NCBI RefSeq assembly: GCF_032334255.1
Contig: NZ_JAUHMF010000001.1
Span: 1,612,001-1,676,000 of the forward strand
DNA: 64,000 nt
Reading direction: 5' to 3'
Origin: Thermanaerothrix solaris
Lineage (GTDB): Bacteria > Chloroflexota > Anaerolineae > Anaerolineales > Anaerolineaceae
In this document: positions 1 through 7,708 of the stretch, one piece after another
Numbering within the stretch: the stretch's first letter is position 1
Layout: every line of letters starts with the position of its first letter
Program-made: the position numbers and the translations under genes
The notes under the pieces: model-generated
What the model was told of the DNA's origin: nothing
What the model saw: the letters and a program-made list of their open reading frames with translations, nothing else
Database searches by the model: none

Positions 1-1460
1 TGGCCGCGTACCTGAACCAGCGGGGACTTGAGCGCCACCAGTGCCTCAAACGCCTCGCGGGTGAGGGTGGTATCCCCAAGCGCGATTTCCCACTCAAACT
101 GCACCAGCGAGCGCAAGTCGAGCAATCCGGTTCCCGTTGAGGGCGGCTGGGCTGTGGCCGGCTTGAGGCGCACGCGCACCCCCAGGCGTGCCCCGCGCTG
201 GTTCCACCACGGCGGGGTCAGGATGCCAAACCCGGCCTGTTCCAGAATCGGCACCACCTCGCGCAGGAAGCGATAGGCCGCTGGCGTATCCAGGCTGATG
301 CCGGTGGGATGGCGGGCGGCCAGGCTGGTAAGAATGGGCGGGAAGAAGCGCGCGGCATAACCCAACCCCGCCAGTAGGCGCTCCTGGGGGGCGATCAGGC
401 GGTCGCTCAGTTGGGCCAGTTCGCGCGGGGACTTGAACCAGATATCCTCGGCCGAGATGAGCAGACTGGGGTCACTGCGAGATTGGAGCAGGTAGTGCAA
501 TTCCCAGGTGCCTTCGGCGCTGGGCTGGTCGGATGCAGGCGGGGCTTCGAGCAAAAACGCCACGCGGAAGTGCTCATCGCCGGCGACGTGCAGGTTGCGC
601 AGCCAGGCCTGCAGGGTGCTGTGGAGGGCGCGCACCTGAGCCAGCGACGCCCGCACCATTGGATCAGGACGGAAGAGCGCTTCCAGCCAGCGATCCTGCA
701 CCTGATCGGAGTCCGGGGGGATAAGGGGCATCTGGCTGCGCCCCCAGGTGCGCACCAGGGCATCGGTGGCATAACGGATGAAGTCATCCAACAGAGCCCG
801 CGGCGAGGGGAAAAACGGCCGGCCGCGCGGATGAGGGCGGCGCTCAGCCCGGCACAGCGGTGGCATGGCTTGCTCCAGGCGATCCAAACGCTGGGCATCG
901 TTGGGGCCGTCCAATACCGGCAGCCAGCGCGCCAGGTAGTGCCCACGCGGGCCGTCCGGTGGCTGTAAGGTGGGCAGGTATTTCTGCTGAGCCAGGATCT
1001 CCAGCACCAGGTTGCACACCACCTGCCAGTAGCGCGTATCGGCGCCGAGGCGGAAGACACCCGCCACGCCCTCGGCAGGGAGGGTCGTTAGAATGGTAAA
1101 CGCCTTCGCCAGTGGCAGGGTAAGGCCTGTTACCTGCCATTGGCGCAGCCGGGGCGTACTGGCCTGATCCATCTCATAAAGCGGGTGGAGCGTGGGTGAA
1201 GGCCAGGGGCGCAGATCATCCGAAGGCAGGTGCAAGACAGCGGTTGCCGGCTGGGCTTCGGACAAAGGGGTGCCTTCGCCCAGGCGCTGGCGCAGAGCCT
1301 CGGGCGGCACGCAAAACGGATGCGAGGGCGTCTTCACCACGGCATGGTCATCCGGTGCGGGCAAAGCGGTCAGTGCGGCGAGGTCCTCAGCCCAAAAGAG
1401 CACCTCGCCCGAGTCGGCCTGGCGTTTAGGCGGGCGCCAATGCGTATGCAGAACCCACAT
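1..1460 (-). CDS. Snf2-family DEAD/DEAH helicase, N-terminal part (truncated by window edge)
   Basis: The minus frame stays open from an ATG at 1460 to the window edge, giving about 486 codons with no stop. The text starts MWVLHTHWRPP and near the edge reads LVALKSPLVQVRG. This resembles the bacterial SWI2/SNF2-associated N-terminal region (SNF2_assoc), which precedes the helicase motor in large single-chain Snf2 proteins of about 1000 residues. The helicase motifs would lie outside the window, so the call rests on the N-terminal region only. Snf2 proteins are ATP-driven double-stranded DNA translocases; the target of this type in bacteria is unclear. No strong ribosome binding site precedes the ATG. 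Confidence 0.7.
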   Translation of the reverse strand, partial: MWVLHTHWRPPKRQADSGEVLFWAEDLAALTALPAPDDHAVVKTPSHPFCVPPEALRQRLGEGTPLSEAQPATAVLHLPSDDLRPWPSPTLHPLYEMDQASTPRLRQWQVTGLTLPLAKAFTILTTLPAEGVAGVFRLGADTRYWQVVCNLVLEILAQQKYLPTLQPPDGPRGHYLARWLPVLDGPNDAQRLDRLEQAMPPLCRAERRPHPRGRPFFPSPRALLDDFIRYATDALVRTWGRSQMPLIPPDSDQVQDRWLEALFRPDPMVRASLAQVRALHSTLQAWLRNLHVAGDEHFRVAFLLEAPPASDQPSAEGTWELHYLLQSRSDPSLLISAEDIWFKSPRELAQLSDRLIAPQERLLAGLGYAARFFPPILTSLAARHPTGISLDTPAAYRFLREVVPILEQAGFGILTPPWWNQRGARLGVRVRLKPATAQPPSTGTGLLDLRSLVQFEWEIALGDTTLTREAFEALVALKSPLVQVRG

Positions 1461-1675
1461 AAGGGTATTTGGCCATCCTTAATTGAAATCTGAAGGGGAA
1501 TAACCCACTTGAACCAATGGTGAACCTGAAACCTTAGAGGCTTATTTTTCTTCCCGGGCTTGGGGCGACCAAAACCCGGGCACTGTGCGCGAAACAAGGA
1601 TGAGGATCAATAAGTTCAATCATGCACAAGCGCAAAATAAACTCTGCGCAGGAAATTTCATTCCAGTTAGGTGTA

Positions 1676-1701
1676 ATTATAACTCACTCTCGGCTTGTCA
1701 A
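1676..1701 (-). promoter_or_regulatory. Candidate promoter for the Snf2-type gene
   Basis: On the minus strand TTGACA (1701-1696) is followed after 14 nt by TATAAT (1681-1676). Both hexamers are perfect but the spacer is shorter than the usual 16-18. It would leave a leader of about 210 nt before the ATG at 1460. That leader contains a hairpin built on two CCCGGG arms (1553-1580), which has no T-tract after it on the minus strand and so is not a terminator for this gene. Confidence 0.4.
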
Positions 1702-1746
1702 GGGGGAAGGTGGTGTACAAGACGCCCAAACGGGGCCCTAAGGACC

Positions 1747-3969
1747 TTATTCCCACCCCAGCGGCCAGGCCCAGAGCGCGCCGCTCACCGTCAGGGCCAG
1801 CAGGTGGGAGCCGTTCCCCGTCCATACTAACCCTACCACGTCATCGCCCACTGCCAGGTCGGCCAGGCGTTTGCCATTCAAAGCCAGGATTTCGATCCGC
1901 CGCCCGACCTGCGGACGTTCAAGGTTGGGGCGGGCCAAGACTCCCCGTAGAGGCAGGTAGGCCTCATCCCCGCGCGCCGTCACCGCAGCGGGGGCATGCC
2001 TGCCGCCGGGCACATCCCAGAGGTAAAGGCGCGTATCGTTCTGCGCGGCGTGAGTGAGCAAGGTGTGTGCATCCACCCAGCCGATCAGAGCCTGTTCGGG
2101 CAGGTCCAGAACCACGGCACCCTGGATGAGATCCACCACCCGCACCCTTATGGCACTGGCTTCATAGGTGGGCATGACCTCGAGTGCCACCCAGTGCCCC
2201 TGCGGGCTGAATGCTGCCAGCGCCGGCGCGGGGTTGGTGGTGCGCACGGATTGGCTCTCGCCCTTTAACCACCAGGTACCCTCCAGGCCCTTCTGCCACA
2301 CGTACAGGGTACCGGCCTCCTCACGCCCGGGTACCCCGCTGGCGGCGGCCAGGGCGCGCCCGTCTGCGCTCCACAGCACGCGGGTGATCACCTGGTGGGA
2401 GGGGAAGCCTTCCAGCACGGCCTCTTCCACCCCTTCTGGCAGGCGTACCACGCGCAGGCGCGCTCCATCGCCGTAGGCGAGACGGCGGCCATCCGGGGAG
2501 AAAGCGGCACCCTGGGGAGCGCGCCGGGCGCCGGGCAGGGTCAGCGTCAGGTAGCCATCGCTCCGGCGGTAGAGCAGATTGGAATCGTGGGGTGGATAGG
2601 CCAGCAGCACCCATTCGGCATCCGGGCTGAGCACCGGGTGCTGGAGGGGGGCCTCGAAACGCAGGGTGGGCTGGTCACCCGCAGCCACCGCCCACAGCGC
2701 CGCCCCGCCGGTGGTCAGATCGGCGGCGACCCAGCGCCCATCCGCGGAGGTCGTCAGGGGTAACTGCGGCCAGTTTACCGCAACGCGGTAGAGCACCTGC
2801 TCGGCGGCCTCGCGTTGGGCATATGGCCAACGCGTCAGGCGGCCATCGGCGTAGAAGAGGAGCAGCGCACCCTCATCGGCGGGGTCAAAAGTAAGAGCCA
2901 GAGGTGGCGCCCCCTCGTGGGAGAGATCTGCCAGGTGGCGGCGCGTGCTCACCTCCCACACCTGGGTGGGGATATCTCCCATCCCGGTCGCGCCCAGAGC
3001 GGCCAGGCGCGTGCCGCGGGTCGAATAGACCAGGCGCTGGGTGGGCAAGAGGTAGGGCGGCGGCGCAAAAACCGCCGCAGCGCCCTCGAACTGCCCCAGG
3101 ACGGCCGCGCTCCGCCCGTCGAGCAAGGTTACGCCCTCGGCGGTACCCACCGCCAGCGCCCGCCCGCCGGGTGTCCAGGCCAGGGCGTAGGGGGAGAGGC
3201 ACTCCCCCGCCGCTTGTAAGGTCAGGCGCGGTTCACCGCTGACGCGATCCAGGAAGCGCGGGCATGGTTCGCCCAGCGCAGCCAGGAGCACCGCTTGCCC
3301 GTCGGGCGTCCACTGCGGCCAGGGGGTGGTCGAGGAGGAGATCGTTGAGTCCGGGACCGAGACAACCGAGCCGCTGGTGAGGTCGAGGAGGAAGATGGGG
3401 TCGCCTTGTCCCGGGCGGATGCACTGCACCGCCAGCGTATCACCCCGGGGTGACCAGGCCAGGCCGCAAGTGAAGGCGCCCGGGGCGGTGACGGGGTAGG
3501 TTTGCATGGCGCCATCCGCCAGGGTGAGGACAGCCACCCGGCCGTCTTCCAGCGCCGCGGCGGCCGCGATCCCACGGGGATGGAGGGCCAGTGCCCGTAA
3601 GGGGGCCGCGAGGTCGCGATAGCCCCGTTCGCGCAGTTCCAGACCGCGGTCGGTGGGGTGGAGGGTGTGCCAGGAAAGGCCGTGCGCCCAGCCCAGCACC
3701 ACGCCCTGGCCTTCGGGGAGAAAGGCAGCGGCCAGCAAGCCACCGCGGCCCAGGGCGAAGGGCTGATCCACCCTAAGGGCCGCGGGCGGGGGTAAGGCGG
3801 GGGTGGGAGGCGCGGTAATCGGCGCCATGGAAAGGGTGGGGGTGGGCGGTTGGGGTGAAGGGGAAGAAAGGGGCATCGGTGCAGTGCAGGCGGCAAGTAT
3901 AAATGCAATTAAACCCCCGCTCCAAAACCATCGGTGAACTCTTGGGAATTTTAGGATGAGTCGAATCAT
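1747..3969 (-). CDS. WD40-like beta-propeller lipoprotein
   Basis: The 740-residue product starts at the ATG at 3969, because that start gives a lipoprotein signal: basic N-terminus, hydrophobic stretch, and lipobox ILAAC about 27 residues in. A Pro/Ser/Thr-rich linker follows. The rest is repeating beta-propeller text with units such as WSPRGDTLAV, WTPDGQAVLL, FSPDGRRLAYGD and WSADGRALAAASG, consistent with WD40-type blades. It is probably anchored outside the membrane and binds protein or polysaccharide; no enzymatic motif is visible. A longer frame reaches 4101 but the added residues do not resemble a signal peptide and would overlap the promoter of the divergent protease gene. The specific function is unknown. 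Confidence 0.75.
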   Translation of the reverse strand: MIRLILKFPRVHRWFWSGGLIAFILAACTAPMPLSSPSPQPPTPTLSMAPITAPPTPALPPPAALRVDQPFALGRGGLLAAAFLPEGQGVVLGWAHGLSWHTLHPTDRGLELRERGYRDLAAPLRALALHPRGIAAAAALEDGRVAVLTLADGAMQTYPVTAPGAFTCGLAWSPRGDTLAVQCIRPGQGDPIFLLDLTSGSVVSVPDSTISSSTTPWPQWTPDGQAVLLAALGEPCPRFLDRVSGEPRLTLQAAGECLSPYALAWTPGGRALAVGTAEGVTLLDGRSAAVLGQFEGAAAVFAPPPYLLPTQRLVYSTRGTRLAALGATGMGDIPTQVWEVSTRRHLADLSHEGAPPLALTFDPADEGALLLFYADGRLTRWPYAQREAAEQVLYRVAVNWPQLPLTTSADGRWVAADLTTGGAALWAVAAGDQPTLRFEAPLQHPVLSPDAEWVLLAYPPHDSNLLYRRSDGYLTLTLPGARRAPQGAAFSPDGRRLAYGDGARLRVVRLPEGVEEAVLEGFPSHQVITRVLWSADGRALAAASGVPGREEAGTLYVWQKGLEGTWWLKGESQSVRTTNPAPALAAFSPQGHWVALEVMPTYEASAIRVRVVDLIQGAVVLDLPEQALIGWVDAHTLLTHAAQNDTRLYLWDVPGGRHAPAAVTARGDEAYLPLRGVLARPNLERPQVGRRIEILALNGKRLADLAVGDDVVGLVWTGNGSHLLALTVSGALWAWPLGWE

Positions 3970-4011
3970 TGGCAATATGGTAAGCACGGTGAAAAGATGA
4001 ACCCTGGAGGC

Positions 4012-4040
4012 TTGCAAGACTATCCTGATTTCATCATAAT
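4012..4040 (+). promoter_or_regulatory. Sigma-70-type promoter of the riboswitch/protease transcript
   Basis: TTGCAA (4012-4017) and CATAAT (4035-4040) are separated by exactly 17 nt. Transcription would begin near 4047, a few bases before the aptamer-like leader. It faces away from the WD40 lipoprotein gene. Confidence 0.65.
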
Positions 4041-4055
4041 AAGAATAACATAAAT

Positions 4056-4140
4056 GCTCCCCGAAAGGGCAAACCCATCGCGAGGTGGGGCGCAAAGTCA
4101 TGGGCCTGCCCGCTGTGGCAGGCCGCCAGACTGCCGAAGG
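4056..4140 (+). promoter_or_regulatory. Cyclic-di-GMP-I (GEMM-I) riboswitch aptamer
   Basis: The leader carries the GEMM-I hallmarks in order. GGGCAAACC (4067-4075) is followed by a stem CCCATC/GGTGGG closed by a GCGA tetraloop (4073-4088), the conserved GCGCAAAG segment (4090-4097), and a second perfect stem GGCCTGCC (4103-4110) / GGCAGGCC (4117-4124). The 3' segment GCCAGACTGCCGAAG ends it. GGCA near 4068 can pair with TGCC near 4132 to close the aptamer. Class I c-di-GMP riboswitches have this layout (Vc2 type). It sits between a good promoter and the subtilase gene, and its 3' end is also the left arm of a terminator. That geometry suggests ligand-stabilised anti-termination, meaning expression on at high c-di-GMP. 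This is an inference from pattern and pairing without a covariance search. Confidence 0.85.
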
Positions 4141-4165
4141 AACGTGTTTCCAGCGGCAGTTTTTG
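4130..4165 (+). terminator. Riboswitch-linked intrinsic terminator
   Basis: ACTGCCG (4130-4136) pairs with CGGCAGT (4154-4160). The interior has a second helix GGAA (4139-4142) with TTCC (4148-4151), and a T-tract follows directly (4160-4164, then a second one at 4168-4172). The left arm is also the 3' strand of the aptamer closing stem, so the two structures exclude each other. Confidence 0.75.
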
Positions 4166-4208
4166 CCTTTTTAATCCCTGTAGTTTTACTCGATAAGGAG
4201 GTGTCGCG

Positions 4209-5591
4209 ATGAAACGTACGTTGTGGTCGGTCCTGTTGGTCCTGGCGCTGGCGTTGAGCAGTTTAGCCACCCTCGGCGCCGCCCCGCCTGCCCCCAAGGG
4301 CGATCCTATGATCGGGATCAACGTCCTGCTCAAGACAGAGGTCACGCCAAGTGTGCTCAACGACCTGGGCCAGTACGGCAAGGTGCGCGATGTGATCACC
4401 GAGATTAAAGCGGTTACATTGCAGGCACGCGCCAGCCAGCTGCCGCTCATCCGCAGTTTGCCCTACGTTGCAGCGGCCAACCCGGATGCCGAGCGCCAGG
4501 GCGCCCCCGTGGATACGGTGGCGGTCGAGGATTTTGCCAACGGCCTGAGCACCTGGGACCTGGATGCAATCAACGTGACCGATGTCGGCTTCAACAACCG
4601 CCAGGTGGACTTTGACGGCTCGGGGGTCTATGTGGCGGTGCTGGATACCGGTCTGCTCGATTCGTGGCGGCAGTACTTCCCGGAGGAGCGCATCGCCACG
4701 GAGTACGCCATTTCCTTCGGCGGGGGCGGCGGGGAGATGGGCTTCGTCTCCACCCAGCCCAATAAATGGGAGCACGACCAGAACTCGCACGGCACCCATG
4801 TGACCTCAACCATCATCGGCTACAGCCTGCGCGGTACGCCGGTCAACGGGGTCGCGCCCAAAGCCAAGATCATCCCGGTCAAAGTACTCAACCAGAACGG
4901 CTCTGGCTGGTCCTCGGTGGTGGCGCGCGGCATCACCTACGTGGCTGATCTCAAAGCCGGCCCACTCGCGAATTACCCGGTGGTGATCAATATGTCGCTG
5001 GGTGGCCCGGAACTGGATACAGTGGAGAAAGCGGCGATTGATTACGCCATCTCCAAGGGCGTGATCCTGGTCGCTTCGGCCGGCAACAGCGGGGAAGCCG
5101 GCATGGGCTACCCCGGCGCGTATGCACCGGTGATCTCGGTCGCTGCCTCTGGCTGGGTGGGCGAATGGGTTGGCGGACGTACCTGGTGGTATGCTAGCGA
5201 TGTAACCGATCCTATAAACACCGCTGACTTTTACATTACCGACTTCTCCAGCCGCCAAAAGGATGGCCAGGACCTGGACGTGGCGGCGCCCGGCTCGTGG
5301 GTGGTTGGCCCGTATCAACTCCAGAGCGGCAAGATCTCGTACTACTTCCTCGGCGGCACCAGCATGGCCAGCCCGCACGTGGCCGGTATCGTGGCGCTGA
5401 TGGCGCAGAAGAACCCCGCGCTCACCGCCGCGCAAGCCGAGAGCATCCTCACTAGTTCGGCCATCCCACTCCCCGCAGACTGCCGCAACATTTACACTCC
5501 CTACGGGACGACTGAAAATGTATGCTGGGATGCGGATGCCACCGGCGCCGGCTTGGCGACCGCCGATGCCGCGCTGGCGGCGACGCCGTAA
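4209..5591 (+). CDS. Secreted subtilisin-like serine protease (S8 family)
   Basis: The 460-residue product has a signal peptide (residues 1 to about 25, cleavage near GAA-PP) and an I9-like propeptide (about 34-95). The S8 catalytic domain shows Asp146 (VAVLDTG), His194 (NSHGTHVT), oxyanion Asn293 (SAGNSG) and Ser385 (GGTSMASPHVAG). All catalytic residues are present, so it should be an active exported endopeptidase. The ATG is supported by AAGGAGG about 8 nt upstream. It ends soon after the catalytic domain with no visible surface anchor, so it is probably released or loosely held. Expression appears to be set by the upstream c-di-GMP riboswitch, and a hairpin follows the gene. Its substrate cannot be told from sequence. 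Confidence 0.92.
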   Translation: MKRTLWSVLLVLALALSSLATLGAAPPAPKGDPMIGINVLLKTEVTPSVLNDLGQYGKVRDVITEIKAVTLQARASQLPLIRSLPYVAAANPDAERQGAPVDTVAVEDFANGLSTWDLDAINVTDVGFNNRQVDFDGSGVYVAVLDTGLLDSWRQYFPEERIATEYAISFGGGGGEMGFVSTQPNKWEHDQNSHGTHVTSTIIGYSLRGTPVNGVAPKAKIIPVKVLNQNGSGWSSVVARGITYVADLKAGPLANYPVVINMSLGGPELDTVEKAAIDYAISKGVILVASAGNSGEAGMGYPGAYAPVISVAASGWVGEWVGGRTWWYASDVTDPINTADFYITDFSSRQKDGQDLDVAAPGSWVVGPYQLQSGKISYYFLGGTSMASPHVAGIVALMAQKNPALTAAQAESILTSSAIPLPADCRNIYTPYGTTENVCWDADATGAGLATADAALAATP

Positions 5592-5613
5592 CCCTGATCT
5601 ATCCCTGGGATAG

Positions 5614-5647
5614 GCTGACCCGCCGGGCCGACCCCCGGCGGGTCAGC
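5614..5647 (+). terminator. Terminator-like hairpin after the protease
   Basis: A perfect 14-bp stem starts GCTGACCCGCC and is closed by a 6-nt loop (5628-5633). It lies 22 nt past the protease stop. There is no real T-tract, so termination may be weak or factor-assisted, or the hairpin may protect the mRNA 3' end. Confidence 0.5.
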
Positions 5648-5764
5648 GCTGTTAATTGATAAAATGCCAACGTTTTGTTAATAAAATTCTTGCATTCTTG
5701 GGGTATGGTATAGGACGAAGCACTTATGCCCAAATTCATCTTGGAACGAAAGGAGAGATAACCG

Positions 5765-7642
5765 ATGGGAAAGGTTATTGGTATTGACTTAGGCACCACC
5801 AACAGTGTGGTCGCTGTGATGGAGGGAGGCGAGCCGGTGGTGATCACCACGGCTGAAGGGTCGCGCTTGTGCCCTTCGGTGGTGGCGTTCACCAAGACGG
5901 GCGAGCGCTTAGTCGGCATTCCGGCCAAGCGCCAGGCCATCATCAACCCTGAAAACACGGTTTATTCGATCAAGCGCTTCATGGGCCGCCGCTTTGAAGA
6001 AGTGGAGCAGGAGCGCAAGATGGTGCCTTATCAGGTAGTGCGCGGTCCGGCCGGCGACGCCCGCGTGCGCATCCCGGTGACCGGGCGTGAATACACTCCG
6101 CAGGAGATCTCGGCGATGATCCTGGCCAAACTCAAGGCCGATGCCGAGGCGTACCTGGGCGAGCCGGTGACACAGGCAGTGATCACCGTGCCGGCTTACT
6201 TCAACGACAGCCAGCGCCAGGCCACCAAGGATGCCGGCAAGATCGCCGGGTTGGAAGTCCTGCGCATCATCAACGAGCCGACGGCGGCGGCACTGGCCTA
6301 CGGTTTGGATAAGAAGAAGAACGAGAAAATCCTGGTCTGGGACCTGGGTGGTGGCACGTTCGATGTCTCCATTCTGGAAGTTGGCGAGGGCGTCTTTGAG
6401 GTCAAGTCCACCAGTGGCGACACCCACCTGGGCGGCGATGACTGGGATCAGCGCATCGTCAACTGGGCGGTCGAGGAATTCAAGAAGGAGCACGGGATTG
6501 ACCTGCGTGAGGACCGCCAGGCACTGCAACGCCTGCGCGAAGCGGCGGAGAAGGCGAAGATCGAACTCTCCAGCATGATGGAGACCGAGATCAACCTGCC
6601 CTTCATCACCGCCGATGCCAGCGGGCCCAAGCACCTGCAACTGCGCCTGACCCGCGCCCGCTTTGAGCAGATGACCAAGGACCTGCTCGAGCGCTGCATC
6701 CCGCCGTTCGAAAACGCGCTGCGCGATGCCAACCTGCGCCCGGACCAGTTGGATGAGGTGATCCTGGTCGGTGGCGCCACCCGCATGCCCATGGTGCAAG
6801 ACCTGGTGCGCCGTCTAACCGGCAAGGAGCCTAACAAGAGCGTCAACCCCGATGAGGTCGTGGCTATCGGTGCCGCCATTCAGGCCGGCGTGCTCTCCGG
6901 CCAGGTCAAGGACATCTTGCTGCTGGATGTGACCCCGCTCTCGCTGGGTGTGGAGACGCTGGGCGGTGTGATGACCGTGATCATCGAGCGCAACACTACC
7001 ATCCCGGTGCGCCGCTCGCAGATATTCTCCACCGCCGAGGATAACCAAACCGCGGTGGACATCCACGTCCTGCAGGGTGAGCGACCGATGGCGGCGGATA
7101 ACATCAGCCTGGGCCGCTTCCGCCTGGATGGCATCCCGCCCGCACCGCGCGGTGTGCCGCAAATTGAAGTAACCTTCGATATTGACGCCAACGGCATCCT
7201 CAACGTCTCGGCGCGGGATAAAGCCACCGGGCGCGAGCAGAAGGTGACCATCACGGCCACCACCAACCTCTCGAAGGATGAGATCAACCGCCTGATCGAA
7301 GAGGCACGCAAGCACGAAGCCGAGGATCGCCGCCGCCGCGAACTGGCCGAGGCGCGCAACATCGCCGATAACGCCATCTACCAGGTCGAGAAGACCCTGC
7401 GCGAGCGCGGTGATAGCTTGCCTGCCGACCTGCGCCGCGAGGCCGAGGACAAAGTCAACGACCTGCGCCAGGCCATGAACGGCGACGACATCCAGCGCAT
7501 CCGCAACCTGACCGAGCAGGTCAACCAGATCTACGGGCGCCTGCTCCAGGTTACGCCGCAGGCCGCGCCCAGCGGTGATGGCCAGGCGCGCCAGTCCACC
7601 ACAGAAGGGGACGTGGTCGAAGGCGAATTCCGCGAGGCCTAA
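5765..7642 (+). CDS. dnaK: Molecular chaperone DnaK (Hsp70)
   Basis: At 625 residues this is full length for the family. It has the N-terminal phosphate-binding signature GIDLGTTNS, the second signature DLGGGTFDVS near residue 195, and the third VILVGGATRMP near 335. The substrate-binding domain (VTPLSLGVET) and helical lid follow, with an acidic tail ending GEFREA rather than a classical EEVD-type end. It is an ATP-driven holdase/foldase that normally works with DnaJ and GrpE, neither of which is adjacent here. GAAAGGAGAG precedes the ATG. No CIRCE element was seen upstream, and no promoter was convincing, although TATAGG lies at 5709-5714. A strong terminator follows. Confidence 0.97.
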   Translation: MGKVIGIDLGTTNSVVAVMEGGEPVVITTAEGSRLCPSVVAFTKTGERLVGIPAKRQAIINPENTVYSIKRFMGRRFEEVEQERKMVPYQVVRGPAGDARVRIPVTGREYTPQEISAMILAKLKADAEAYLGEPVTQAVITVPAYFNDSQRQATKDAGKIAGLEVLRIINEPTAAALAYGLDKKKNEKILVWDLGGGTFDVSILEVGEGVFEVKSTSGDTHLGGDDWDQRIVNWAVEEFKKEHGIDLREDRQALQRLREAAEKAKIELSSMMETEINLPFITADASGPKHLQLRLTRARFEQMTKDLLERCIPPFENALRDANLRPDQLDEVILVGGATRMPMVQDLVRRLTGKEPNKSVNPDEVVAIGAAIQAGVLSGQVKDILLLDVTPLSLGVETLGGVMTVIIERNTTIPVRRSQIFSTAEDNQTAVDIHVLQGERPMAADNISLGRFRLDGIPPAPRGVPQIEVTFDIDANGILNVSARDKATGREQKVTITATTNLSKDEINRLIEEARKHEAEDRRRRELAEARNIADNAIYQVEKTLRERGDSLPADLRREAEDKVNDLRQAMNGDDIQRIRNLTEQVNQIYGRLLQVTPQAAPSGDGQARQSTTEGDVVEGEFREA

Positions 7643-7667
7643 GCCTCCCGCTTTTCCCCACAGCGAC

Positions 7668-7705
7668 CCCCACCGCTCTCCCCCGAGGGCGGTGGGGCAT
7701 TTTTT
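7668..7705 (+). terminator. Rho-independent terminator of dnaK
   Basis: CCCCACCGC with TCTC (7668-7680) pairs with GAG-G-GCGGTGGGG (7685-7697), a 13-bp stem with a CCCC loop, followed by a run of T. It separates dnaK from the convergent minus-strand gene that ends at 7709. Confidence 0.9.
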
Positions 7706-7708
7706 CGC

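Noticed and set aside
411..968. Plus-strand 185-codon frame opposite the Snf2-type gene
   Set aside because: It is the mirror of the GC-rich minus-strand coding frame; it has no ribosome binding site and no recognisable protein text.
4806..5435. Minus-strand 209-codon frame inside the subtilase gene
   Set aside because: Antisense shadow of a gene with all catalytic motifs; composition is His/Arg-rich without domain text.
5592..5764. CIRCE/HrcA site before dnaK
   Set aside because: No TTAGCACTC-N9-GAGTGCTAA-like repeat was found; a loose AT-rich dyad near 5652-5682 is too weak.
5909..6799. Minus-strand 296-codon frame inside dnaK
   Set aside because: Long antisense frames are common opposite dnaK because of its codon bias; no start signal or family match.
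7668..7705. dnaK terminator considered as bidirectional
   Set aside because: Only the plus strand has a T-tract after the stem; the minus strand shows none.
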